Shown: positions 36,839-44,955, counted from the stretch's first letter. The stretch is DNA of 64,000 nucleotides from JANYBT01 sp038211475 (GCA_038211475.1 JBBQVN010000003.1:17555-81554); one strand, 5' to 3'. Translations and numbers: made by a program. Notes: generated by a model from the sequence alone, not told the origin.

Positions 36839-36906
36839 CGGAAGATTGGGTTCTGCGCTACGCAAAAGTCGCCGCTGTCAGATTAGCAGAAGGGGCGGTT
36901 GCAGAC

Positions 36907-37749
36907 CTATGGAGTCATAAAGGCCAAAGCGCGGGAGATGTAAGTTTTCAATTCTTTGCGCGCGACTACCGCGTCCAGGAAGCCGTGCTCCAGCAGAAAT
37001 TCGGCGCGTTGAAATCCGGGCGGCAATTTCTGGCGGATTGTCTGCTCGATCACGCGTGGGCCAGCAAAACCGATGAGCGCGCCGGGCTCGGCGATGTTTA
37101 AATCTCCGAGCATTGCGAACGAAGCGGTCACGCCGCCCGTTGTTGGATCGGTGAGGACCGAGATGTAAGGGACTTTCGCGCCGTCCAACCGGGCAAGCGC
37201 GGCAGAAATCTTGGCCAGTTGCATCAGGCTGATGACGCCTTCCATCATGCGAGCGCCGCCTGACGCGGATACGACGATGAGCGGAGTTCGAGTGTCATGA
37301 GCGCGTTCAATGGCGCGGGTAATGACCTCCCCGACCACCGCCCCCATGCTGCCGCCAATGAAGGCGTACTCCATGGCGCTGATGATGACCGGGCGGCCGT
37401 CGAGCTTGCCGTAAGCGTTGATGATGGCATCTTTAAGCTGGGTGTCGCGCTGCGCGGCTTGCAGGCGATTTCGATACGCCTTGAGATCGACAAAGCTCAA
37501 CGGATCCGTCGAAGACAGGTTGGTATCGAACGTCTCGTACTGGTTGTCGTCGAAGAGCTGAGTCAGGCGGGTGCGAGCGTCAATGCGGAAGTGCTTGCCG
37601 CACTTTGGACAGACGCTCATGTTCTCGTCCAAATCTTTTTTCCAAATGATCTGGCGGCATTGCTCACACTTCACCCAGAGACCCTCGGTGCGAACGTTCT
37701 TCTCGCCGGAGGTGTCGAGCGTGACGGGTTGGCGTTTGAACCAGGGCAT
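36907..37749 (-). CDS. accD: Acetyl-CoA carboxylase carboxyltransferase subunit beta
   Basis: The beta half of the carboxyltransferase, which moves CO2 from carboxybiotin to acetyl-CoA to make malonyl-CoA for fatty-acid synthesis. The 280-aa protein has the N-terminal zinc ribbon (VKCEQCRQIIW and SVCPKCGKHFR, two CxxC pairs), then the crotonase-fold core with YAFIGGSMGAVVGE, VSASGGARMMEGVISLMQ and LTDPTTGGVTASFAMLGD, and the end region FAGPRVIEQTIRQKLP. accA is not in the window. folC follows on the same strand. Confidence 0.97.
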   Translation of the reverse strand: MPWFKRQPVTLDTSGEKNVRTEGLWVKCEQCRQIIWKKDLDENMSVCPKCGKHFRIDARTRLTQLFDDNQYETFDTNLSSTDPLSFVDLKAYRNRLQAAQRDTQLKDAIINAYGKLDGRPVIISAMEYAFIGGSMGAVVGEVITRAIERAHDTRTPLIVVSASGGARMMEGVISLMQLAKISAALARLDGAKVPYISVLTDPTTGGVTASFAMLGDLNIAEPGALIGFAGPRVIEQTIRQKLPPGFQRAEFLLEHGFLDAVVARKELKTYISRALAFMTP

Positions 37750-37756
37750 GGGAAGA

Positions 37757-37903
37757 ATTTGGTAATTGAGTAATTGGGTAATTTAAAATCAACCTGAGCG
37801 GTGGCGCCGCTGCCGGCCGCTTCAAATCAACCCTTGCAAAATCAGATTTAGTGCCGCTGCCAGGACGGTCTTCAAATTACCAAATCACAAATTACCCGAT
37901 TAC
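37757..37903. repeat. Iterated GGTAATT motifs in both orientations
   Basis: In the accD-cobO gap, ATTTGGTAATT (37757-37767) and GTAATTGGGTAATTT (37770-37784) recur in reverse complement at 37875-37885 (exact) and 37889-37903 (one mismatch). The arms are not nested, so this is an array of short motifs rather than one hairpin. AT-rich compared with its surroundings. Confidence 0.6.
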
Positions 37904-37907
37904 ACAA

Positions 37908-38444
37908 TCAATATTCGATTCCTCGCTGCGCCATCACGCCCTTTTCGTAGGCGTGCTTCACCTGGCGCATCTCTGTAACTGTATCAGCCAGCTCAACAAT
38001 TGTGGGGTGCGCGTTGCGTCCCGTCAAGATGACGTGCACCATCTCAGGCTTCGTTTTCAGCGATTCCGTCACCTTGGCCGGGTCCAACATGCCATAGCCG
38101 ATGGCGTAGTTGATCTCGTCGAGAATGACCAGGTCCCATGCGCCGGAGTGGATGGCCTTATCAGCCTCAGCCCAAGCTTGCTCAACCATGCGAACGTCCT
38201 CGGGATCAGGCTTCTCCGCACCCACTTTTACGAAGCCACGCCCCATCTGCTTCATGACGAACTTGTCGCCGAAAGACTGGACGGCGTCGAGCTCGCCGTA
38301 GTGCCATGAGCCCTTCAGGAACTGAAGCATCAAAACTCTCATGCCTTGCCCGACAGCGCGCAGGCCGGTGCCCATGGCCGCTGTGGTCTTGCCCTTGCCG
38401 GGACCGGTATTGACGATGATGAGACCGCGACGAACGTCTGTCAT
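37908..38444 (-). CDS. cobO: Cob(I)yrinic acid a,c-diamide adenosyltransferase
   Basis: A 178-aa CobA/CobO/BtuR-type corrinoid adenosyltransferase that attaches the 5'-deoxyadenosyl group of ATP to cob(I)alamin or its precursors. The unusual P-loop is NTGPGKGKTTAAMG near the N-terminus. VLMLQFLKGSWHYGEL, LVILDEINYAIGYGML and HVILTGRNAHP follow in family order. No other cobalamin genes are near, so it may serve salvage. TACAAT (minus strand, 38456-38461) lies 17 nt before the ATG with no Shine-Dalgarno. Confidence 0.95.
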   Translation of the reverse strand: MTDVRRGLIIVNTGPGKGKTTAAMGTGLRAVGQGMRVLMLQFLKGSWHYGELDAVQSFGDKFVMKQMGRGFVKVGAEKPDPEDVRMVEQAWAEADKAIHSGAWDLVILDEINYAIGYGMLDPAKVTESLKTKPEMVHVILTGRNAHPTIVELADTVTEMRQVKHAYEKGVMAQRGIEY

Positions 38445-38565
38445 AGGGATGAGTGATTGTACCTGTTTTGGCGTGTTGAGCCGCGGGTTGCGGGTTTGGG
38501 CCGGCAGTAGCGCGTGTGATGCAGAGGTTGTTTGCGCCTACGCTCGCCGCGTCCGGTGTGGTTAA

Positions 38566-39021
38566 ATGCCTGTCGTGAAGATATTCGTTGCCTGGATTGG
38601 CAAAACCAAAGAGCCCGCCATCCAGTCGCTCACCGACGAGTACGTGAAGCGCATTTCGCGGTACACGGAGACTAGCGGCCTGGCCCTCAAGGACGAGGCA
38701 TCGCTGCGCGATCTCGCGCGCGGCCTGCGCAACCAGCCGCGCCACTTTCTTGTCCTGCTCGACTCGGGTGGCAAGCAGATGTCCTCCGAAGACCTTGCGG
38801 CTTTTGTACAACGCCATGCGGACGCCGCGGCTCCGCCACTCCTGTTCGCCATCGGCCCGGCTGATGGGTTCAGCCTCCAAACCCGCGCCGCCGCCGATCT
38901 CACGCTCTCCCTTGGCAAGATGACCTTAACCCATGAGCTCGCCCGTGTCGTCCTGCTCGAGCAGATCTACCGCGCCTTCACCATCCTGAAGAAACATCCC
39001 TACCACCACGCCCACCGATGA
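38566..39021 (+). CDS. rlmH: 23S rRNA (pseudouridine-1915-N3)-methyltransferase RlmH
   Basis: A 151-aa SPOUT methyltransferase that methylates pseudouridine 1915 in helix 69 of 23S rRNA in assembled ribosomes. The trefoil-knot SAM site shows LFAIGPADGF (usually IGGADG in relatives) and the hallmark C-terminal LLEQIYRAFTILKKHPYHH. The start at 38566 gives MPVVKIFVAWIG; relatives often begin at the next Val/Lys, so a GTG start two or three codons later is possible. The gene stands alone, divergent from cobO. Confidence 0.93.
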   Translation: MPVVKIFVAWIGKTKEPAIQSLTDEYVKRISRYTETSGLALKDEASLRDLARGLRNQPRHFLVLLDSGGKQMSSEDLAAFVQRHADAAAPPLLFAIGPADGFSLQTRAAADLTLSLGKMTLTHELARVVLLEQIYRAFTILKKHPYHHAHR

Positions 39022-39097
39022 TGACAATGGTCTTGTGCGCGGCGTAGGGATTGGGGCGGTCGAGGGTGAGGCCTGCCCCGATTTCTCGGTGCGTGGG

Positions 39098-39133
39098 AAC
39101 TGCAGAATCCCTCACTTCGTTCGGGACGACAAA
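39098..39133. repeat. Interspersed hairpin repeat, copy 2
   Basis: Begins AACTGCAGAATCCCTCAC and ends TTCGGGACGACAAA; diverged from copy 1 at 5031-5065. TCCC and GGGA can pair across the middle. Related fragments continue to about 39280. Confidence 0.7.
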
Positions 39134-39181
39134 TCGTAAGAGATGGGATTACGGAACCTGAAAGACGGGATGATAAATCGT

Positions 39182-39215
39182 AACTGCAGATCCCTCACTT
39201 CGTTCGGGACGACAA
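39182..39215. repeat. Interspersed hairpin repeat, copy 3
   Basis: Begins AACTGCAGATCCCTCAC and ends TTCGGGACGACAA. Nearly identical to copy 2 (one base shorter inside), 48 nt downstream of it. Confidence 0.7.
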
Positions 39216-39288
39216 GTTGTATTCGGGATGACGAGTCGTAATTGAGATTAGAAACGTAAGACGGGATTACGAAACGTCACAGACGAGG

Positions 39289-40029
39289 TCACAAATCACT
39301 GAGTATCGCCGCATCTGCTGCCACGCGAAACCCGTAATCTGCATACTGGAATTGAGGTGGAATGCTGGACCGGGCGGCGCATCGCGACACTTTGATGTGG
39401 TGACGCCAGGAGCCTCCTCGGGAGGACCGGCGCTCGCCTTGTGTCGGGCCGAGTGGGTTGCATTCCGGCGACTGCGCGTAATAGTCGGCAGAGAACCAGT
39501 CGCTGCACCACTCGTGCAGGTTGTCACATAAATTGAAAATGCCAAATGGATTGGGCGCGGCAAGACCCACCCGCTCAGGGCCAGTGGCCCAGATCTGGCA
39601 GCGCGCCGCGTAATCTGGCAGGTCTTGCGGCGGCGTATTTCCCCAGGGATAGAGTTCCTGTTCCACGCCTCCGCGGGCCGCGCGTTCCCATTCGGCTTCG
39701 GTGGGCAAGCGAAAGGGCTGGCCGGTCCGCGCCGCGAGCCACTCGCAATAGCCGGTGGCGTCAAACCACGAGACCGCAACAACAGGCTGCTGGGGATCGC
39801 AGAAGTTTGGGTCCGTCCAAAATGGCGGCAGGGGACCGCTGGTCTCGGCGAGGAACCGCGCATAATCCGCGAAGGTGACCTGGCACAGTGCAATCTGAAA
39901 CGCATCGACCCAGACGCGATGCACTGGACGCTCGTTGTCTTGTCCAGTGGCACAGCCCATCTGGAACCAGTTCGCGGGGATGCGCGCCATGGCAGGGACA
40001 GGCACGAGCATGGGGGCGAAGGTGGTCAT
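39289..40029 (-). CDS. Formylglycine-generating-enzyme (SUMF1) fold protein
   Basis: A 246-aa single-domain FGE/SUMF1 protein of the C-type-lectin-like fold. Typical motifs are FQMGCATGQDNERPVHRVWV, PVVAVSWFDATGYCEWLA, RLPTEAEWERAARGG, NLCDNLHEWCSDWF and SSRGGSWRHHIKV, ending DYGFRVAAD. In true FGE two Cys residues bind copper after the RGGSW motif. Here the first position is His and only one Cys remains (SRCAARS), so sulfatase activation is unlikely. Its ATG overlaps the thiE stop by 4 bp, hence co-translation. No sulfatase lies nearby. Function unknown within the family. Confidence 0.85.
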   Translation of the reverse strand: MTTFAPMLVPVPAMARIPANWFQMGCATGQDNERPVHRVWVDAFQIALCQVTFADYARFLAETSGPLPPFWTDPNFCDPQQPVVAVSWFDATGYCEWLAARTGQPFRLPTEAEWERAARGGVEQELYPWGNTPPQDLPDYAARCQIWATGPERVGLAAPNPFGIFNLCDNLHEWCSDWFSADYYAQSPECNPLGPTQGERRSSRGGSWRHHIKVSRCAARSSIPPQFQYADYGFRVAADAAILSDL

Positions 40030-40730
40030 TTGGGCAAGTTCGTTCGCAGAGCGGCAACTACTTTCTGCACATCGTTCTGCTGAAACAGTCGGATGCCAGC
40101 GACCCCACGCGCGCCCTGAGCTAAGCAGTCGCTGGCATTTTCTAAAGTGATGCCACCCAAGGCGAGGACGGGAACGTGCCCGGCGCATACCAGACCCAGT
40201 TGCGCCAGGCCCGTCGTTAAGGCAACCGTCTCAGGGGCGTTGTGGAAAGGGGCGGCTTGCTGAGGGGTAGCCCGCTTTTCAAACACGGGGCCGAACACGA
40301 CGAAGTCAGCCCCGTCTTCGGCATCGGCGATCTCAGCCGGGGTGTGACAGGAAACTCCGATCAGGAATTCTCGAGCAGGGGGCGATGCCAAAGCGCGGCA
40401 GAAGCGTCGTACTTCGGCAGGGGCCAAGTCGAGGGAGCGCAGGTGGACGCCGTCCGCCCCCACCGCGAGCGCGACATCGCTGCGGGAGTTGAGCAGCAGG
40501 CGAGGAGAGCCGAGGCTTCCGCTATTTTTTTGAATGACCTGCAGAGCCTGGCGGGCTAGCGATTCCAGTGCTCGCGCGCTCAGGTCTTTCTCTCGCAACT
40601 GGATGTAGTCCACCCCGGACCGGGTCGCCTCGGCAATTTTGGTGAGCAGCGACTTTCGGCGCGCGACTTCGTCCCCGGGAAACTGGGTGCGGTCGGTGAT
40701 GTAATAGAACCACGGCGCCGGTTTCAGCAT
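40026..40730 (-). CDS. thiE: Thiamine-phosphate synthase family protein
   Basis: A 234-aa TIM-barrel protein of the ThiE/TenI superfamily. ThiE joins HMP-PP and the thiazole phosphate into thiamine phosphate. YYITDRTQFPG and VDYIQLREKDLSARAL are the N-terminal pyrophosphate-binding motifs, GADGVHLRSLDL follows, and GADFVVFGPVFE is the conserved barrel strand. The usual TxTK after GPVF is replaced by KRATPQQ, so a TenI-like role is possible. GGTGGA precedes the ATG at 40730. Divergent from xseA (57 bp between starts) and coupled to the FGE-like gene downstream. Confidence 0.85.
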   Translation of the reverse strand: MLKPAPWFYYITDRTQFPGDEVARRKSLLTKIAEATRSGVDYIQLREKDLSARALESLARQALQVIQKNSGSLGSPRLLLNSRSDVALAVGADGVHLRSLDLAPAEVRRFCRALASPPAREFLIGVSCHTPAEIADAEDGADFVVFGPVFEKRATPQQAAPFHNAPETVALTTGLAQLGLVCAGHVPVLALGGITLENASDCLAQGARGVAGIRLFQQNDVQKVVAALRTNLPK

Positions 40731-40774
40731 TCCACCTGGCCTTTGATTCGCTGCTGTGGCAAAAGCACTTGCGA

Positions 40775-40780
40775 TACACT
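40775..40780 (+). promoter_or_regulatory. -10-like hexamer directly before xseA
   Basis: TACACT begins 13 nt before the ATG at 40788. No Shine-Dalgarno is present between; suggests leaderless transcription. Confidence 0.45.
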
Positions 40781-40787
40781 CCAAGCG

Positions 40788-42146
40788 ATGGCGGGTAACG
40801 ACCAACTCGGTTTCAATTTTAGAGCACCAGAGCGGCACGTGTGGACGGTGCGGGCGCTGGTGACGGCGGTGCGCGGCCGCGTGGAACAGGAATTTGCCGA
40901 GGCCTGGGTGGAAGGAGAGATCTCAAACTTTAGGGCGTCAGAGGCAGGGCACACCTATTTCAGCCTGAAAGAAGAGTCGGCGCAAATCAAGATCGTAATG
41001 TTCCGGTCGGCCGCGCGGCTGTTGCGATTCCGTCCCTCCAACGGAATGCAAGTGGTGGTGCGGGGCCATGTCACGGTGTATGAAGAACGCGGCGAGCTGC
41101 AAATTTCCGCCGAATACCTGGAGCCCAAAGGAGCGGGCGCACTACAGATCGCCTTCGAACAATTGAAGGCGCGTTTGCAGGCGGAAGGGCTGTTCGATGC
41201 GGAGCGAAAGCAGCCGATCCCTACGCTGCCGAGGCGCATTGGCATTATCACTTCGCCGCAAGCGGCCGCGCTGCGCGACATCCTGAACATTCTGGAGCGG
41301 CGGCATCACACTGCAAACATTCTAATTTATCCGGCGCAGGTGCAAGGGGCCGCGGCGGCCGGAGAAGTGCGGGCCGGAGTGCTGTATTTCGGCCAGAGCG
41401 GGATAGTGGACGTGGTGATTGTGGCCCGCGGCGGGGGCTCCACCGAAGACCTGGCCGCCTTCAACGATGAAGCGCTGGCGCGGGCCGTGGCGGGCGCGCG
41501 GGTGCCGGTGATTTCCGCGGTGGGACACGAAACCGATTTCACAATTCTGGATTTCGTCGCCGACTTACGGGCGCCAACACCTTCCGCGGCGGCGGAGTTG
41601 GTGATCGAGTCGCGGCAGCAAGTCGAGCAGAACGTCGAGAGCTTGCGCGAACGGTTGCAGCGCGCGGTGCGCTATCACCTGCTGATGGCGCGCCAGAGTC
41701 TGACCGAAGCCGCACAGCAGGGCGCGTTCGGCCGCATGATGGACGGCATCCATCGGAGGCAGCAGAAGCTGGACGATCTGCGATACAGGTTGGAACGGGC
41801 GGAGCGGCAAATTCTGGAAAAACAAAGACGGCGTTGGGAGACGGCATCGGCGGCGGTGCGGCACTACGATGCGCGGCGCAGACTGGAAGGCATAGGACGC
41901 GAACTGGCGGGGCACACCTCGGCACTGGTATCGGCGGCGAGGGCGGCATTGGCGAGAGTGCGGGCGCGGCTGGAGCGGTCGAGCGGCCAACTGGAAGCGC
42001 TATCGCCGGTGGCAATTCTGAATCGCGGGTATGCGCTGGTGTTCGACGGCAAAGGTAGATTGCTTAAGGACGCGTCCCATGTAAGAGTGGGCGAGAAGAT
42101 ATCAGCGCGGCTGGCCAAAGGGGAGATCGCGGCGCGAGCAGAGTAA
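40788..42146 (+). CDS. xseA: Exodeoxyribonuclease VII large subunit
   Basis: The catalytic subunit of exonuclease VII, which degrades single-stranded DNA to oligonucleotides. The 452-aa protein has an N-terminal OB fold (residues about 15-110: VRALVTAVRGRVEQEFAEAW, VEGEISNFRASEAGHTYFSL), a catalytic domain (IGIITSPQAAALRDILNILE; DVVIVARGGGSTEDLAAFND; SAVGHETDFTILDFVADLRA), and a long C-terminal coiled coil (about 280-420). The start at 40788 (MAGNDQLGF) fits the family better than the upstream extension. The small subunit xseB is not adjacent: the region downstream holds only decayed fragments. Confidence 0.95.
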   Translation: MAGNDQLGFNFRAPERHVWTVRALVTAVRGRVEQEFAEAWVEGEISNFRASEAGHTYFSLKEESAQIKIVMFRSAARLLRFRPSNGMQVVVRGHVTVYEERGELQISAEYLEPKGAGALQIAFEQLKARLQAEGLFDAERKQPIPTLPRRIGIITSPQAAALRDILNILERRHHTANILIYPAQVQGAAAAGEVRAGVLYFGQSGIVDVVIVARGGGSTEDLAAFNDEALARAVAGARVPVISAVGHETDFTILDFVADLRAPTPSAAAELVIESRQQVEQNVESLRERLQRAVRYHLLMARQSLTEAAQQGAFGRMMDGIHRRQQKLDDLRYRLERAERQILEKQRRRWETASAAVRHYDARRRLEGIGRELAGHTSALVSAARAALARVRARLERSSGQLEALSPVAILNRGYALVFDGKGRLLKDASHVRVGEKISARLAKGEIAARAE

Positions 42147-42211
42147 GGGCCGTTGTCAGTCGCCAGTTGCCAGTTGCTAGTGTCTGTTTCGTGCAGTTGT
42201 CTGGATCGAGC

Positions 42212-42575
42212 TTACCGCACGATGAAGTTTTTATTGCTGGTGAGGGAGCCGCTGGGCGTGACCATGACAACCCGTCCATTGCCCGCCTCAGCAGGTACGG
42301 TGGCGGTCAGATAGGTATCGGACACAATCCTGAATGCGGCCGGGACGGCGTTGAAGGTCACGCTCCGTGGCGCCAGTAAACCCCTGACCAAGGATCTGCG
42401 CCTGACTGCCCGCCTTGCCTTGCGCCCGGACGAAGGTGACGAAGGGGCCCAATCCCTGCGACAAGCGGTAGGCCTGACCCAGGGCATTCCGTCCCCTGTA
42501 CGTGGTTACTCCATGAAAGAAACCGTTGGTATATTGAGTGGGAGCATCGCCCTTTGGTGCGAGCGACTTCGGTAG
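42212..42575 (-). pseudogene. C-terminal remnant of a tandem-repeat/IPT (TIG) domain surface protein, frameshifted
   Basis: On the minus strand from 42575, just after an in-frame TGA, one frame reads APTQYTNGFFHGVTTYRG, then RLSQGLGPFVTFVRAQGKAG and ILGQGFTGAT. A second frame continues SVTFNAVPAAFRIVSDTYLT, then ATVPAEAGNGRVVMVTPSG and ends SLTSNKNFIVR at the stop at 42212. Joined, they form a repeat-plus-IPT domain end as in secreted acidobacterial repeat proteins. The join needs removal of one base (position 42365, an extra G on the minus strand). No start, signal peptide or upstream repeats remain. A dead fragment, or less likely a sequencing indel in an already truncated gene. Confidence 0.72.
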
Positions 42576-42856
42576 TCAAGCGATTTCCTTAGTCAAATTC
42601 AACGGAGATGGACAACATCTTGCTGAGATGAATTCGAACCTGTGTCCACGTATTGGCGCCGGATTCATGCTTTCTGCGCGGGGGATAAAGCGTGGACAAG
42701 GCCGCCGGAGCCGGAGCAGCGGTGACTCGGTTCCGGCGGGCGCGATTTTCCTGTCGATCACGACACTCTGGGCCCGAGGTTGGACCCGAGCGCTGCGGCG
42801 GGTTAGCGGGGATTAAGCCGGTTACTCAAGCGGCTAGACTGTCAGGCACTCTGCGC

Positions 42857-42985
42857 GCGGGCGTTTCCCTGGAAGAAGCCGAACGGCAGTGGCTGGAAAT
42901 GACATTGGCTTCGACCGGAGACCAACGCTCGCGCGCGGCCGAAATGCTGACGTCCGTTTCCAAAGCCATTTTCATGAAAGCCCTC
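42857..42985 (+). pseudogene. Remnant of the C-terminal Fis-type HTH of an NtrC-family regulator
   Basis: Inside an otherwise featureless plus-strand frame, the residues AGVSLEEAERQWLEMTLAST then GDQRSRAAEMLTSVSKAIF match the C-terminal helix-turn-helix of sigma54-dependent activators, which typically read G-SLEE-E...L..TL..T.GN...AAE.LGIS..TL. The recognition helix is distorted by one residue and nothing upstream resembles an AAA+ domain. It is a degraded fragment only about 43 codons long, so the call rests on motif resemblance. Confidence 0.5.
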
Positions 42986-43272
42986 TCACTCGATCGACTG
43001 AGGCGCGCGTCCCGGTTTATGCGGCGCTGTTGAAGGACGTTTTCATCGGTAACGCACCCGCTGCCCCCGCCTTAGGTAACCCTAAACAGCCCTGCCTCGG
43101 CCCCCGTGTTGCATGAGTTTCTGCGAAGGCAATGAGATGGCCACCTCCGCAAATAGCGCCGCGACCCAGCCCGCAGACTTCCGCTGCGGCCGACGTATGG
43201 GCCCGTGCGGAGATTATGCCTTGGAAATGCCGGTAAAGGTTCTGGCGCAAGACAGCTACAGAGAGGACGAAG

Positions 43273-44091
43273 ATGACAACCCAGATGCTGGAAACGTACG
43301 CCGGAGTACAAGACGAAGTAGTGGGGAACGGAGCGCAGGGCGAAGTGGAGCGGGAACGTATTCTTATGGAGCAAATGCCGCAGGTGAAGTACATCGCGCG
43401 GCGGGTGCATGCGAGGTTGCCGCGGCACGTCCAGATGGAAGACCTGGTGCATGCCGGAGTGGTGGGCCTGATTGATGCGCTGAACAAGTTTGATTCCGGC
43501 AAGCAGGTGCAGTTTCTGTCTTACGCCAAGTTCCGCATAAAGGGCGCGATTCTGGACAGTCTGCGGGACCTGGACTGGAGCCCGCGGGAACTGCGGCGGA
43601 AGGGGCGGCGGGTGGAAGAAGCGTATCAACATCTGTCGCAGTACCTGGGGCGGGTGCCCAGCGAACCGGAATTAGCCGCTGAGTTGGGAATGGAGCTGGG
43701 GCAGTTGCAGGGATTGCTGGGAGAGTTGGATGGATTGGAGCTGGGCAGTATGCACTCCGAGTCGCCGCGCGACGGCAAAGACGAAGATCTGACCGAGTCA
43801 CTACCATCGGCGCCAGAGGACACGCCGTACTTCCAGTGCCTGCGGGCGGAGATCAAGGAAGTGTTGGCTCGGGCCATCCGGGAACTGCCGGAAAAAGAGC
43901 AACAGGTATTGTCGATGTACTACTATGACGAGCTGACCATGAAGGAAGTCGGCGCCGCACTGGGCATTGGCGAGTCGCGGGTCTCGCAAATCCACTCCCT
44001 GGCCATGCTGCAATTGCGGGGGCGCTTGCGGCAACAATTGCCGGAAGCCGGCTACGCACCGCGGACCCTGGCGGTGGGAGCGGGCCGATAA
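43273..44091 (+). CDS. fliA: FliA/WhiG-type RNA polymerase sigma factor (sigma-28 group)
   Basis: A 272-aa group 3 sigma factor. Region 2 spans about residues 30-105 (DLVHAGVVGLIDALNKFD; FLSYAKFRIKGAILDSLRDL, a FliA/WhiG hallmark with DW-SPRELRR following). Region 3 is around 110-165, and region 4 about 195-255, with TMKEVGAALGIGESRVSQIHS as the helix-turn-helix. In flagellated bacteria FliA drives late flagellar and chemotaxis genes; none are in this window, so the regulon here is unknown. GAGAGGA precedes the ATG. It is the only gene in a stretch of decayed sequence and intergenic DNA. Confidence 0.9.
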   Translation: MTTQMLETYAGVQDEVVGNGAQGEVERERILMEQMPQVKYIARRVHARLPRHVQMEDLVHAGVVGLIDALNKFDSGKQVQFLSYAKFRIKGAILDSLRDLDWSPRELRRKGRRVEEAYQHLSQYLGRVPSEPELAAELGMELGQLQGLLGELDGLELGSMHSESPRDGKDEDLTESLPSAPEDTPYFQCLRAEIKEVLARAIRELPEKEQQVLSMYYYDELTMKEVGAALGIGESRVSQIHSLAMLQLRGRLRQQLPEAGYAPRTLAVGAGR

Positions 44092-44254
44092 GCGAAGTGG
44101 ACCTTTTCACAATGTGGAGTCGCCGGAAGCTGCGATTTGACTACACGCCGGCTATGTTGATGGGGAACGCGGCCATCGGCTGAAAGAATTTCTCTGCGAG
44201 GTGTTGGTGACCGGAGCCGATGAAGCGGTATGGGCACGCCAAAGCTGGCGCTTA

Positions 44255-44677
44255 TTACGATACTGCGGACAACACTGCGTTTGACACCGCCGGCGAAACT
44301 GTGGACGACACTGCGGCGGCACTGCGCGGGCGGGACGCGAGCATTTCCCGGACCTTGGCGATGAGGGAGCGAGTGGAAAACGGCTTGGGAAGATAGGCGA
44401 TGCCCGGGATGCGCTGATCGTCATAACCGGACGTCAACAAGACCGCCATCTCAGGTCGCAAAGCGCGCACTCTCGAAGCCAACTGGTGGCCACTCTCGCC
44501 CGGCATCACGAGATCGCTGACCAGAAGATCCACACCACTTGAATTCTGCTGAAACAGCTTCATCGCCTCGCTAGCGTTTTCAGCCGGCATGACCGAGAAA
44601 CCCTGGGAGCGCAACACTTCGCACTCTACTTCCCGGACAAACGCTTCGTCTTCCACGAGCAGTATGGTTGGTGCCAT
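44255..44677 (-). CDS. Stand-alone response-regulator receiver domain
   Basis: A 140-aa protein consisting of one CheY-like receiver. Acidic pocket residues are in ILLVEDEAF, the phosphorylated Asp is in LLVSDLVMPGESG, the switch Thr is in VLLTSGYDD, and the Lys is in YLPKPFSTRSL. It resembles the receivers at the ends of hybrid histidine kinases. A Ser/Ala/Val-rich tail of about 25 residues (AAAVSSTVSPAVSNAVLSAV) replaces any output domain. A strong AGGAGG lies before the ATG at 44677. There is no kinase next to it, so its partner is elsewhere. Confidence 0.88.
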   Translation of the reverse strand: MAPTILLVEDEAFVREVECEVLRSQGFSVMPAENASEAMKLFQQNSSGVDLLVSDLVMPGESGHQLASRVRALRPEMAVLLTSGYDDQRIPGIAYLPKPFSTRSLIAKVREMLASRPRSAAAVSSTVSPAVSNAVLSAVS

Positions 44678-44955
44678 GACGACCTCCTGGGACCGTTAAA
44701 TCTCTCGGCAACACCTTTGGTTGTGCAGTTCGGGGGCCATCAAAAACCCGGCTGAGCCGACGCTCGAACTCCGAGCAATAAGATCGCAGCGAAACAGTTA
44801 ATTGGTCGTTCTTAGCCAATTGGCAAGGCTTAGAGCAGGCTCGAGCAGAGCTTGGCAGAAATGCAACTCAAGCTGGGGAGATCCCAAAAGCGGCGAGGTC
44901 CGCTGTGTTTCAAATCAGGAATGCCATTGTGGGAATTAGCGAGTCAGATGGGAAA

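Larger units (their letters stand above)
42147..43272. other. 1.1-kb region of decayed coding sequence
   Basis: No intact gene between xseA and the FliA-type sigma gene. It contains two recognisable gene remnants on opposite strands (42212-42575 and 42857-42985), short CCAGTTG direct repeats near 42164, and about 250 bp of apparently unique upstream sequence before the sigma gene. Confidence 0.65.

Noticed and set aside
39003..39097. Minus-strand frame reading GAGLTLDRPNPYAAHKTIVI overlapping the end of rlmH
   Set aside because: It looks protein-like but is only about 32 codons, has no start signal, overlaps rlmH coding sequence and is cut by the hairpin repeat; not enough to call a gene or fossil.
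42615..42660. GTTCGAATTC on the minus strand, resembling a tRNA T-loop
   Set aside because: The flanking bases do not form a T-stem, and no anticodon or acceptor stem can be drawn.
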